64,000 nt of DNA from Blastocladiella emersonii ATCC 22665. Taxonomy: Eukaryota; Blastocladiomycota; Blastocladiomycetes; Blastocladiales; Blastocladiaceae. A program made the translations under genes and the position numbers. Within the stretch, counting starts at the first letter, position 1; each line of letters opens with the position of its first letter. This document shows, in pieces, positions 21,157-31,458 of the stretch. The notes beneath the pieces were generated by a model, which was given only the letters and a program-made list of their open reading frames with translations, was not told the DNA's origin and searched no databases. The DNA lies in NCBI GenBank assembly GCA_025594325.1, contig JANHCV010000005.1, forward strand, positions 1,701,501 to 1,765,500, given 5' to 3'.

Positions 21157-22012
21157 ATGAAATGGCCACTCCATGAACATGTGATGTCGGAGAACAAGTT
21201 CCGCGAACTTATGCTCGAATTCATGACCCCGACCGACATCACGCGCGTCATGACGTTCCGGCGACGCGTCGCCCGCGAGGAGGCGCAGATGTTCCGAGAG
21301 ATCCTGCGCCAGTCGACTACCGCGCGAATCGAGCACTGCCACCGCCGCGCCCTCGCCCTCGCTGGCCCGCAGGACCATCCAACTGCTTGGGATGCGGCGC
21401 GGGGCGCGGCGCTCGGCACGTTTGCGCGCGCCGAGTCGGACCTGGAGCGTAACCTCGCTAGCGCCATCCAGGAGGTGAACGCGCGGTACGAGCTGCACAT
21501 GCACAAGGCCGACTGGTACTGGGGGTACCGCGTGTGGGACGAGCCGACGCGCTACTGGCTCGCGTCCATGCAGGAGTACGAGACGGGTGTGGTCGAAAGT
21601 CGAGAGGGCGGTGGAACGTCTCCGCGCGACGGACGTTTGCACCTCGAGCCCCGACGTGCCGAGTTTTGTCCCGCTCATCTCCTACTCGGAGCTACCCTCG
21701 AGTCCATCGACTTCTTCTGCCGAGCTCGTCCAAGAGCTGGGCTCCGGCTCGGGCACAACGGCCGCACCCGCGCCGGCGTACGGTCTCCACGCGCCCGCCG
21801 ACCTCGCCGGCGCCACGCACGGCCTCGACGCGCCCGCCGACCTCGCCGGCGCCACGCACGGCCTCAACGCGCCCGTCCACCTGCCCGCTGCGGCTCCCGG
21901 GTTCCACACGCACGCCGCTCAACCTGCCGTCGCGGTCGGGTTCGGTGTCCCGCTCGCCCAACTCGGGCCTCTCGCCGCTGCCGCCGCCCATCAACTGGAT
22001 CCGTTCCTGTAA
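21157..22012 (+). CDS. Upstream coding region inside the transposon (probable N-terminal part of the transposase or a second element protein)
   Basis: ATG 21157 (MKWPLHEHVMSENKF) opens a helical, charged coding stretch (LMLEFMTPTDITRVMTF, then EEAQMFREILRQSTTARIEH and KADWYWGYRVWDEPTRYW). Near 21585 the evident coding frame changes by one base to WSKVERAVERLRATDV, and it runs to 22012. The second part holds a 39-nt direct repeat (21791-21829 and 21830-21868, encoding APADLAGATHGLD) and a weaker third unit. A possible 5' splice site (GTAAGC, 22010) follows, but I could not join it in phase to the next exon. Likely interrupted, or its exon structure is not resolved. Confidence 0.45.
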
Positions 22013-22142
22013 GCTCAAGCTCAACTTCGAGATCCGCATGGCTTCGCTGTCGTGCAAGCAGCAGCCGCTGTCGCGCTCGTTCTCGAACTTGACCTCCCAT
22101 CATTGTCCATTGCCCGCATGATTTCCTCCCTGTATATACTCA

Positions 22143-25124
22143 GATCTATTCACCGTCCAATGCTTCACTCCCTTGTTCGCCACGCTGCGCTCTTCGACGT
22201 GCGGCGGGTCCAAGGACGTGCAGTCGCTCGCCATTCTTGCCGTGCAGATCGAGGACAAGGAGGGCATCGAGCTCCTCATCCAGCTGGCCACGGCGCTGTC
22301 CAAGGACGGCGTGCTCCCCCGCAAGCAGTTTATGTTCCTACATATTCGCGACCAAGTCCGCGGCGTTCTCGGCATCACGACCACGTTTTACGATCCCGCG
22401 ACGATCGAGGAGTGGTGCTACTTCCACGCCGAGGGCGGCGGCCACAAGGCGTTCCGGTACCTGCGCGGGCCCGGAAAGGCCGTGCCCGCCGGCCTGACCA
22501 ACGGCGTCCGTCACAACGCACACGGCACCCCGCACCTCATCAACCTGTTCATCCCGGACACGCGCACAGTGCAGCGCAAGGCCAAGCAGGACCTGGACAA
22601 GAAGAACCCGATCGGGCTCCAGTACGGCCGCATCAAGGACGTGGTCAAGTACGTGACGGGGCAGAAGGCCAAGGGCAACATTGTGGAAGCGTGTGTCGCG
22701 TTCGACGGCACGGACAAGCCCGACGAGCCGCGTCACTATGAGGACAGCATCGTCCAAGGCGGCCCAGAGTTTGGTAACCTCGACATGACGTTCAAGCTTC
22801 TAGCGGAACCCAGTGCGGCTCGCTTCGTGCGTTTTTGTCGCTCGATACGCGCGCCCTGACGTCCCGATCCGCGTGTAGTCCACGACGAGCGCTTCAAGGA
22901 CGCGTCCGACCCCAAGTTCGCGCTCCCCGTTGAGCTGATCGACAAGCTCAAGGTCGACGAGCTCAACGACGCGTGCGATGCGGCCGAGCAGGCCGTGTCC
23001 GAGTTCCACGCCGCGCCAGCCGCAACAGCAGCAGCCGCGGTCGGGTCGGAGAGCGGCGGCGCGGCACCAGCACCGGCCACCGCCCTCCCCGGTTTCAACG
23101 AGAAGGACAAGCTTTGCAAGTGCGCGCAGCAGGTCATCGACACGCTGCGCTACCTCTGCGAGCGCGCGAACGTGTACTCGGAGGCGCTCGCTGAAAAAGA
23201 GGAGAGGAAGCGGAGCAAGCTCGAGAGCCCCGAGACCTCGGACGCCTCCAAGGAGAAGGCCAAGGTGGCCCTCGCCAAGCTGAGCGCCAAGCGCAGCCGT
23301 GTCCACATGTACCGCTCAACAGGTTTGTGGTCGGCGATCATGACCGCTTACATTTGCTGTGTCTAATTAGGAACATTTCCTGGCTCGAGCTCCACGCGCA
23401 GCAGCTCGAACAGCAGATGGCCATGGTCATGACTGAGCAGGTTCCGGTTCAGCGCCTGACCAAGGTTGCCCTTGATCTGCTGCAGCTCATCATCGAGGCG
23501 CGCGACGGTGCCCACGACGCGCTCGTGGCCGTCACCGCTGCGGCGACGAAAATTCTCGTCTTCACCGTGACCGACGCGCTCAACAACCTGCAGTTCGTGG
23601 TCGCTCGCCTTCTCGTCGCATCCGAGTCCGCCAGCATCATTCTACCCGTACTGCGGTACATCAACTACGAGCTCAAGAAAGCTGGTATCTCGGTGGCCGC
23701 CCAAGCGTACGTTCTCCTCGTCCCACATCAGCGGCGCTTGCTGACAGCGAGTTTGCTTGTATAGGAGCGACGGCTCGAACGCCAACTGCCTCATGGGTCG
23801 CGGACCTGGCGCGGCGTGCTACCCGCAGATGGTTCGTGACGCGCAAGCGCAGTGGAAGAACATGGAGGAAGATGCGCTGCGCGAGTGGTTCAACTGCAAC
23901 GTCGATTCGGCCATGTCGCTGCTCAACAACTCGAGCGACGTCAAGGCCAAGTGGAATGAGCACTACTTCACGACCTGGAAGAAGGACGTGCACATCAAGG
24001 CTATCATCGAGGTCCGCGACAAGCTGAGACGGAGCCCTTCCGCGACGGTCACACAGGCGGCGTTCACGAGCGTGCAGACGGTGCTGTGGATCGACGCGCG
24101 CCTGAAGCTCAACCCCAAGCACGACGTACGGCGAGTACCATGGGTTCCTGTCATTCGAGTCGGGCTCGACGGTCAGCTGCACGAGATCGTGACGGTGCAC
24201 GACCGCGACCACGCGTTCAAGCGCGCCGCGATCCACTTCAGCGAGAGCTCCATTGAGGGCAAGACGGACCACACGCTGATCGACAAGATCATCAAGCTGT
24301 TCCCCGAGGTGCTCGGCCCAAAGTGGAAGAAACGCGATCGACAAAACGTTCCCGAGACGCTAAGGCTGTTCTCAATGGAGTGCATCGACAAGGTGCGCGA
24401 GGCGGCCGGACCCAACAACGAAAAAGGTACTGGACTCTGCATCATCCTCAACACCTGCCGCAAGCTCCAGGACGCGATGAACAGCTCCAACCTCGGCATT
24501 GAGCAGCGGCACCAGCTCGTCGACGAGGCCGGCAGCATCTTCTACCTCGCGTTCCTCGAGAAGTGGTGTTTGGCCAATGGCGGGTCGCCGACCAAGTACG
24601 TGTCCGGCATCCCCGCCTGCACCATCACGGCCCTGTTCAGCATCATCGGCGCGTTCAAGGCCTTTGACGAGCGCTACGCTCGCGCCAACCCAGAGCCGAA
24701 CGCCAAGCCGTGGCGCCAGCGCTTCCTCACCACCGACATGGTCGAGGCGTACTTCTCGGGCTGCCGCAACGCGTGGGGCCAGGACGGGCGCGCCAAGTCC
24801 AACACGCTGCCGCGCATCGTGATCCTGCTCGCCATGAGCAAGGCCGACCACTCGGCCGAGCAGCTCGCGAAGCCGTTTGACGAGCGCGGCGGGTTCGTCG
24901 GGTCCTCGTCGCGGCACTCGATGATCGGCGGGTACAAGCGCAACACGGGCGTGTGGGGGACGATGCGCGGCGAGGGATGGGCACGCGGCACTCCGATCGC
25001 TCCCGCCGCCCCCGCCGACCGCCCGCGCAAGCGCCCAGCAGACGAAGTCGAGGGCGGCATCGAGTCGAGACCGAGCAACCGCGGCTTCCACCGCAACGGC
25101 ACTCATGTGGGTCCCCAGTCGTAG
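22143..25124 (+). CDS. RNase H-fold transposase, P-element/THAP9-like features, four exons visible
   Basis: Exons about 22143-22812, 22879-23308, 23371-23706 and 23765-25124; introns are 58-66 nt with CTGAC branch sites in two. The first exon's 5' end is unresolved (no ATG in frame). First acidic site: VEACVAFDGTDKPDE. Second: LKKAGISVAAQ followed across the last intron by ASDGSNANCLM, the 'aGi.v....DG...N' pattern of RNase H-like transposases. Near the C-terminus, LTTDMVEAYFSGCRNAWG has the D-x-x-E before YFS that resembles the P-element/THAP9 C-terminal block. A charged tail (RPRKRPADE) may be a nuclear signal. All four exons are open, so the element may have been active recently. Confidence 0.6.
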
Positions 25125-25421
25125 GCACAGTCGGCGAGATCATGCCGGGCGCAGCTTCGCGCCGCGCGCCGAGTCCAACGGGTCACGGGCCCGCGAGGGA
25201 AGTCAGAGATCGGGCAGTTGCAGCAAGAGAGAACATTTTTGTAATGCATAGTTATCATGTTTATTGCGATCCACGGGCTTGCCGAGGTCGAAGAGAGAGA
25301 GAAAAGCGGCCGAGGCGATCTGGCGGGTGGCGCAAGCGGAGGCCTGAGAGGCGGATTGGAGTGGCAGTCTATGGCACGCGTCGGCTTCCCTGTGTCGATC
25401 ATCGCTTCCACAGCGCGCGCG

Positions 25422-25447
25422 GTTGTCGCCCCCCTGGGGCGGCCCTG
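25422..25447 (-). repeat. Right terminal inverted repeat
   Basis: Pairs with 20982-21007 at 24 of 26 positions and is followed by CAA. Confidence 0.75.
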
Positions 25448-25491
25448 CAACGAGATCAGGGTTTGACGCAACTTCGAAACTCGCCGGGCAT

Positions 25492-25523
25492 CACGTGACG
25501 CAGGCGTGATATCCCAACGCGTC
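25492..25523 (-). promoter_or_regulatory. Bipartite E-box/MCB-like module stranded beyond the transposon
   Basis: CACGTG 25492-25497 and ACGCGTC 25517-25523 (starts 25 bp apart, GATATCCC between). No gene starts within 100 bp on the minus-strand side except across the transposon. Removing the element plus one CAA puts the E-box 71 bp from ATG 20952. The sequence resembles the module of DUF4470-like copy 1. Confidence 0.6.
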
Positions 25524-26029
25524 TCTCACTCAGCTTTCTTGTGCTTTCTGTGAGGCCCAATTACCAGTAGTTCCACCCATAACTCCGTTCGGTCGCTAAT
25601 TGTGCGGTACTTTGTCCAAGTGCCCTCCCACTGCGATCAACTGGCACAACGGACACCCAATCGACGCGTGATGCATGAACTTCATGGTTTATGAGCTGGG
25701 AGGCCCGAAACTTGCTTCAAGTGTAGCGCTTACTATGATAGTACTTTGGACCCTCGATGTGCAGATGCACTCGTGAGAGGAGTCGCAACACGTCAGGAGT
25801 CAGGAGCGCGTTGGGGCCGACACGACGCACCTAGTTCTGGCTTCTGCGCGTCACGGCGATCGTGAACCAACAAAATGCGCTTTGCTCAACGAAGGGGCGC
25901 GACGATTTGGATCCCCCTCGTCCTCGCGTCACGCGACAAGTTTTCCGCCAAGAAAGCAGTCGAAGACGTTGCCGTTTGCGTCGCACGCCATGATTCACTC
26001 GTTTTTTTTTTCCCTTTTCTTTGCCCAAT
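25524..26029. other. Intergenic region
   Basis: About 500 bp, less GC-rich, with a pyrimidine run near 26003-26027 just after the LRR copy 3 stop. No gene is supported. Confidence 0.4.
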
Positions 26030-27745
26030 TTAATTGTTCATATTCAGCTCCCACCAGAATTGATAAGTCCGAAAATAATCGCTTTCAGCTGCAAACTTGA
26101 AGAGTGTACCCTCCGCGCTCATGGTGAGTTGAGTGTTGCTGATGGACATTTTCAGAAGGTGAGTTTGGCGGCCGGCAAAGCTCAGTAGTGGAGCAAGGCT
26201 GGAATCGGATATCGGGTTTTCGTCCAAGGCTAACACACCCATGTTGCACGGGAGGTGGTCCAGCATGGGGATCAAATCAGCGTCGGTCAATCCGAGCCCA
26301 AGGAGCCAGACTTCGTGAATGTGGGGTCGTTGCGCGATGGAGCGACAAAGATTCCGGCGGTCTGGGTTGTCCGCACGCCGCAGTACATCGTTTGGGACGT
26401 TATTGTACAGCCGAAGCGCAACTAGATTCTGCGGGAGTCCAAGCGTCAGGGTCGCGAGGTCGTTGTCATTGAGCGCAAAATGCATCAGATCGAGCTCAAC
26501 GAGGGTTTCGGTGAAGTGCGGGGCGAGGAATGGCATGAGGCCGGGAGGAAGCCCGTTCTCTTGAAGTCCAAGCGCCACGAGTGCCGGGGGAAGGCAAGAA
26601 GCGAGTGCATGGATATCCGCAGCAGTCAAGCTACAGTTGTCGAGGTCGAGAGACCGAAGCGATTCGGGTAATGAGCGGAGGAGTGCGGCAAATGCTGGAG
26701 CAATCTGCGCTTCGACAGTGTTCGATCTGCACCCGAAACTGCAGTTCACGAACACGAGATCGCGGAGGCACGCAGGAAAATACGTGAAAAAGGTTGTCGA
26801 GGCCGCGAGCTGACCGAAGTCATACCGATAAAAGTTCAAGTTTGAAAGCTGTTGCGGGAAAAGAATGGCGAAGGCCACGTCGCGGTGGGAGTCAATCGAC
26901 GAGCATTTGAAGGTGAGCGTTTCGAGCGAATTTGGAAGCGGGGCACCAGGTGCAGCGCGCGGCGCGTTGCGAGGGGCGTCGTGGCGCATACTCGAAAACG
27001 TAAGCTTCTTGAGTGTCGGTGGAAGCACAAGGTACCTGGCGGACTCTGGCGTCATGTTGCAAGGGCCGAGGTCCAAGCTCCGAATTTGCTGCCTTGGTTT
27101 CGACAGCGCAAGATTTAAGATGGAGATGCCGGTGGCAGACAGCCGGCCTGAGTGCAACGTCACCGCCTTTAACGTGCCGTTAGCGATTTCTTTGAATTCC
27201 CAGAGGACGCCTTCGTCGCCAGGCTCCATGGCCGTAGCGGTAAGCTAGCGTCGAGCAGCGGTCAGAGCTTGCATCAGGGGGAGCTGGTTTGTAGCGACCA
27301 CACGCACCGACTGCTTATGTCGCATCTCAGCGGTCGCACGGGCCCCGACCACGCCTTCCACGACTGAAAACGCCCGCAGGTCGTCGGATCTGTACGACAA
27401 GTCGTCCACCGTGGGCAACGGAAGGCCTGAGTCGCGCCACCAGTCCAAGACGTTGAAGCGGTACGCGCGGCCCGCTCCCAAAAGCGCTTCGACCGTGTAT
27501 TTCAAAGGCAGTCCCGATTGACGCCACAAGTCGAGCGCGGCTACGTTTCCGCGCTTGCTTGCTTCATCCATGGAGAGAAGTGGACAGGTTTGCAAGATGG
27601 CGCGTGTGACGCGCGGGATGTCGGCGCGCCGCGTGACCCGCGCGTACTCGGCAAGCCCGCGCAGGTCGTTAGGGTCGTCGTGCGCCGCCACGGCGTAGCA
27701 AAGGACCCGCTCAATAACATGCGGCAAGTTAAGTTTGCAGTCCAT
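26030..27745 (-). CDS. Helical-repeat plus leucine-rich-repeat protein (copy 3)
   Basis: Exons 27308-27745 and 26030-27244 with a 63-nt intron (GTGCGT...CTGAC...GCTAG) in phase 0. 550 residues. The N-terminus MDCKLNLPHVIERVLCYAV has the units RRADIPRVTRAILQTCPLLS, GNVAALDLWRQSGLPL and NVLDWWRDSGLPLP. The LRR part has the family signature SMRHDAPRNAPRAAPGAPLP and repeated LPxxLxxLdL units (LPESLRSLDLDNCSLTAADI). The intron joins the modules just before an internal MEPGDE. Without splicing, the first exon would end 21 codons into the intron at TAG. No membrane or secretion signals. Confidence 0.82.
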
Positions 27746-27826
27746 TGGTTTCCATTACTTGCGGTGTCGGGGTGGGGAGCGGCCGTTTAACGCTGGATCC
27801 GTCGCGAAATTATGTCTCCACCCGCG

Positions 27827-27855
27827 CACGTGACAGGCGTAATTTCTCGACGCGT
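27827..27855 (-). promoter_or_regulatory. Bipartite E-box/MCB-like module, LRR copy 3
   Basis: CACGTG 27827-27832 and GACGCGT 27849-27855 (starts 22 bp apart). The E-box begins 82 bp from ATG 27745. Confidence 0.6.
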
Positions 27856-27953
27856 TCCAGCGCGTTTCGTGGAAGGCTCACAACGCCGAGAGCCGAAATG
27901 ACGAAGGGATTAACAAAAATATATCAACATCAACATGAGACCACCTATTCGAG

Positions 27954-29794
27954 TTAGAAGATAGCAGGCCACTCGGCTGGCGGCAAGTTGACGGGCGGAA
28001 GATATCGCTCGACGACGATGCGGCGACAGCTGTGCAGCTGGCTCGACCCCATGGGCACCCCCGAGTTGTTCAAATAGAGACAGAGAACGCGCGGAAGCTC
28101 CTCGGCGAAACGTAGGAGTGGGGCCACGCTCGCCTCGGTGAGCGAATTTCCCACAAGCGCGAGCTCGTGCACGCGCTTGGACAACCCATTAAGGAGCAGC
28201 GATAGGTTCGGGTCGGTGAGACTCAGTCCGCAAGCCCATAGCTCTTCAAGGTTTTGCAGCTCTCCGGTGGCGAGGACGAGATCGCGGCATGACGGTGCCG
28301 CCTGGCTTGCGTCTAGTATGGAGCGCCCACCAAGCCCAAACTTCAAGGAACGAAGCTGTTTGGGAAGGTTGCTCGCAAGAATTGATATGTCCTCGATGTT
28401 GAGATCAAAACCGACGAGATTAAGGGTATCCAAGCTCGTAGGGAAGTACGGAGCAAGGTGCTGGATTGTTCCGCATCGAGGATAGTTGTACGACAGGTCC
28501 AAGCGCTCGAGTTTGGCAGGGAGGCACGGCGCAAGCATTTTGATGTCTTCTGCGGTCAAGCAACAAGTCTTCATGGACAGCCGTTTAAGCGACGAAGGAA
28601 GCGATCGGAAGAGAGTGCCGAGGACGGGGGTTGGACGCGAAGGCCGCAGAGTGGATGGCGTGGCCAAAGCGGTCAAAGCAGAGTTCAAGTCAGATCCGGA
28701 CCCTGAGGCCTCCTCGTCGACTGGTTTCTCGGGCTGGTGATCATAATCATCCTCGTCGTCGCTGTTCTCGCGGGAAAAGGCACAGTAGTAAAGCGTGATC
28801 GTGTCAAGAGTCGCTGGAAGAAATGTGAAAAGCGTCGACGAATCCTCGAGCGCATCGAGTTCGTAGAAGTAAAAGGTCAAGACGCTGAGCTTCGCGGGCA
28901 AGAGACTCCCAAGCGCGATGTCGCCGCTGCGTTCGACGCGCGATCGACACAAGTGGATCTTGGTGATGGAATCAGAGAGCGGCGGAGCGGGAGCAGCATA
29001 TGGCGCGCCGCGAGGAACGTCGTGGCGCATGCATTCAAACTTGAGCGTGTCGACGGTCGGTGGAAGGAGAAGAGTCCGAGCAGTACCAGCAGTCATGTTG
29101 CATGGGTCAAACGCCAAAAGGGTCACTTGCTGATCGGGATCGGCGAGAGCGTAGTTTAGAACCTTGATTCCAAATTCACTCAAGCGACCGTCGGAGATCT
29201 GCAAGTGAGCACACTCGCCCTGCACAATGTCCGGATATTGCTGGAGTACGTTCTCGTCGTCGGGCTCCATGGCGGCAGCGGCCAGAGGTTTCTACCGTAC
29301 ATTTGGAGGTCAGCGTCGGCTGGACCGGATGGAGGACAAGTTACACGCACCGGACCAAAGTCCATCATCTCGGAGACTGCGCGGCTCCCAATGACGCCCA
29401 CGACCGTTGGGAAGACATCATCGTTGATGTTACCGGCGAGCCGCGGAAGTGACAGTCCCGAGTCGCGCCACCAGTCAAGCACCTGCCACTTGCAAGCATG
29501 GCAAGCTTCAATGATCGAATACAACCCGTCCCTGCCGACCTCAACCATGCCGAGCTCGCGCCGCGTCTCAAGGCAGGCAACGTTTCCGTATCGACCAGCG
29601 GCTTCCATGGACGCCCCAAGGCAACATTGCAAAATGGCACGCATGACGCTCGGGATATCGGCGCGGCGCCTCACGCGCGCGTACTGCGCGTAACCTTCAA
29701 GGTCCCAAGACTTGCTGTACGTGTCCGCGTGCGCGTGGACGGCATAGTAGAGTACACGGTCGATGATTTGCGGTAAGTTAAGTCTCGAGTCCAT
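27954..29794 (-). CDS. Helical-repeat plus leucine-rich-repeat protein (copy 4)
   Basis: Exons 29351-29794 and 27954-29291 with a 59-nt intron (GTGCGT...CTGAC...GGTAG), phase 0. 593 residues. N-terminal units LPQIIDRVLYYAVHAHAD, RRADIPSVMRAILQCCLGAS and QVLDWWRDSGLSLP; then LRR with the ECMRHDVPRGAPYAAP signature and LPSSLKRLSMKTCCLTAEDI. It is about 43 residues longer than copies 2 and 3 because of an acidic/Ser-rich insert (DDEDDYDHQPEKPVDEE) in the middle of the LRR region. The exon junction and an internal MEPDDE match copy 3, so the two are close relatives in tandem. Confidence 0.82.
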
Positions 29795-30171
29795 TGGTTT
29801 TCATCTCTTGCGGTCTGCCGACAAGGAGCGGGAGCAGCGCATCGATGACTCCGACCGCGCGGAAACCCAGACTGCTCGTTGGACCATCACGTGGCTCGCG
29901 CATGCATATGAACGACGCGTCTGAAGTGAAGCGAGGCAATGAAGGTGTTAACGACCCCACTCCGACTCTGAATCAGCTCGGAAACTCGGCGACGCGAGAA
30001 GCGGAGGTGAAACAGACCTGGTCGTGTCCCGCCATGGGCCAGCACACGCACGTGCGTATCCCATCGAGAGCCAGTACACGCACTGGTTTTCTGTATGCGT
30101 GTTTAATCGGAGGAAAGTCTATTTATTGGATTTGACACGCTCGTCATGAAATCCCTAGCACGCTCTCGCCG
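29795..30171. other. Upstream region of LRR copy 4
   Basis: Contains the promoter module at 29888-29921. No coding frame is supported in the remainder. Confidence 0.4.
29888..29921 (-). promoter_or_regulatory. Bipartite E-box/MCB-like module, LRR copy 4
   Basis: CACGTG 29888-29893 and GACGCGTC 29914-29921 (starts 26 bp apart, ATATGAAC between). The E-box begins 94 bp from ATG 29794. Confidence 0.6.
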
Positions 30172-31168
30172 TTACACAAACCGCGTGACAAACTTGAGCG
30201 CCGCAGTGAGCACGAGCGCGATCCCAGCCGCGACAGCGTGGGTGTTGCTGACAATCGACGCGCGCATCGTGTCGGCCTCGATCGTAAACACTTGATAAAA
30301 GCTTGGCCAGAGGTTGTGCGACGCGGAGACCAAGAGCGGGACCAGGAGCGGCGCGAGCAGGGCGGCGATCGCGAGCGGGACGGCCACGAAGGAGCGCAGG
30401 ACCGAGTGCAGGACGAGGCCGCCAAGGATGCCGAGGTACACGAGATTGACAGCGACGAGGACGTACTTGTTTCAGGTGCTGAGCGAGGGCCACTGCTGCA
30501 AGAGGTACGGCGCCATGGTCGACGTGGTTGCGATCAGGAGACCGACCTCGACAAGAATGCAGGTGACGAGGGGCGAAGATGATGACCCCGAATCCGGTCT
30601 CGGGGAAACCAGCTTCACCTTGCTCATTAGGCTCCGGTTTCCACCACGGGAGCTCGCCGTCCTGCTGAGCATTTCCGGTCTCGAGCTGGTCCTCGATGCT
30701 TAAAAGCGACACAAACTTGGGCGACAGCACGACGATGATGCCGTGCAGGGACCAGCTCATGACGACGAGAAAGTGGGCCGCCCTGGGCTCGCCAAACGGC
30801 GTCGGGTTCTTGGGCAGCACGAAAGCAAGAAGCCAGATGGCCTTGGCAAACTCCATGACCAGCGAGACCACGATGTAGAGCGTGAAGAAAGTGCCGAGCC
30901 CCTTCTTAGGCTTCGTGTCCTGTTCGGGCTCGAGCTTATTGCGCAGCGCGCCGCAGCACACGAGGGGCTTCACGCAGGCCATGGCCGTCGCCTTGATCCA
31001 CTGCGAGTGCCAGAAGGTGGCGTACTGGAGGAGGCCGAAGACGAGCGGGATGACCAGGCCGGGCCAGCCGAGCATAATCGGGTACTGCTGGATCATGTCC
31101 TCGGCGCTGCCGGGCTCGATGCGCGGAAGCAGCGCCGTGGTGTTCAATCGTTGCGCAAAATGATTCAT
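30172..31168 (-). pseudogene. Multi-pass membrane protein, one frameshift and one nonsense codon
   Basis: ATG 31168 (MNHFAQRLNTTALL). Hydrophobic segments follow: LVIPLVFGLLQYATF, FFTLYIVVSLVMEFAKAIWL and HFLVVMSWSLHGIIVV. In the fourth, GFGVIIFAP changes frame at a C run (about 30570) to LVTCILVEVGLLIATTS. TGA at about 30473 then interrupts PSLSTxNKYVLVAVNLVYLG, most simply a former TGG. The last part (GLVLHSVLRSFVAVPLAIAA and later helices) ends at 30172. About seven membrane helices in all. Family not recognised. The C-run indel could be a sequencing error; the TGA is a substitution. Confidence 0.6.
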
Positions 31169-31458
31169 GGACGTTTCATGTCGTGTGGGTTGATGGCCTG
31201 GAGCGAAAGCCGTTCGCGAGGGTTTTGAACGCAGCGCTGCAGGGGCGCGAAGTGACACCGGCCCTCGCTTTCTGCGCCCGGCCGAGGCCGAGGGCGTGCA
31301 TGGCCGCATTTCGAAAGAGGAAGAGACGAGCCTGTGGCGGAAAGCGTGACCGGCGTCATCTTGCACGTCGCGGTCGTTGCTGGCCATGACCACGGTTGCC
31401 TCTCTCTCACCCCTCACTCGCCCCTCACGACGTTATATACAACAACCAGATCTCGATT

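Larger units (their letters stand above)
20982..25447 (+). mobile_element. 4.5-kb DNA transposon with 26-bp inverted repeats
   Basis: The ends 20982-21007 and 25422-25447 are inverted copies matching at 24 of 26 positions (shared core CCCCAGGGGGGCGACAAC). CAA flanks the element on both sides (20979-20981 and 25448-25450), as a 3-bp target duplication would. The interior holds a multi-exon transposase-like gene. It is inserted immediately upstream of the minus-strand DUF4470-like gene. The superfamily is uncertain: the protein suggests an RNase H-fold transposase related to the P-element/THAP9 type, whereas a 3-bp duplication is not typical of P elements (8 bp). Confidence 0.75.

Noticed and set aside
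22010-22230. A definite intron joining 21157-22012 to the transposase exons
   Set aside because: A GTAAGC site exists but no downstream AG joins in the correct phase by eye, so I left the two parts as separate entries.
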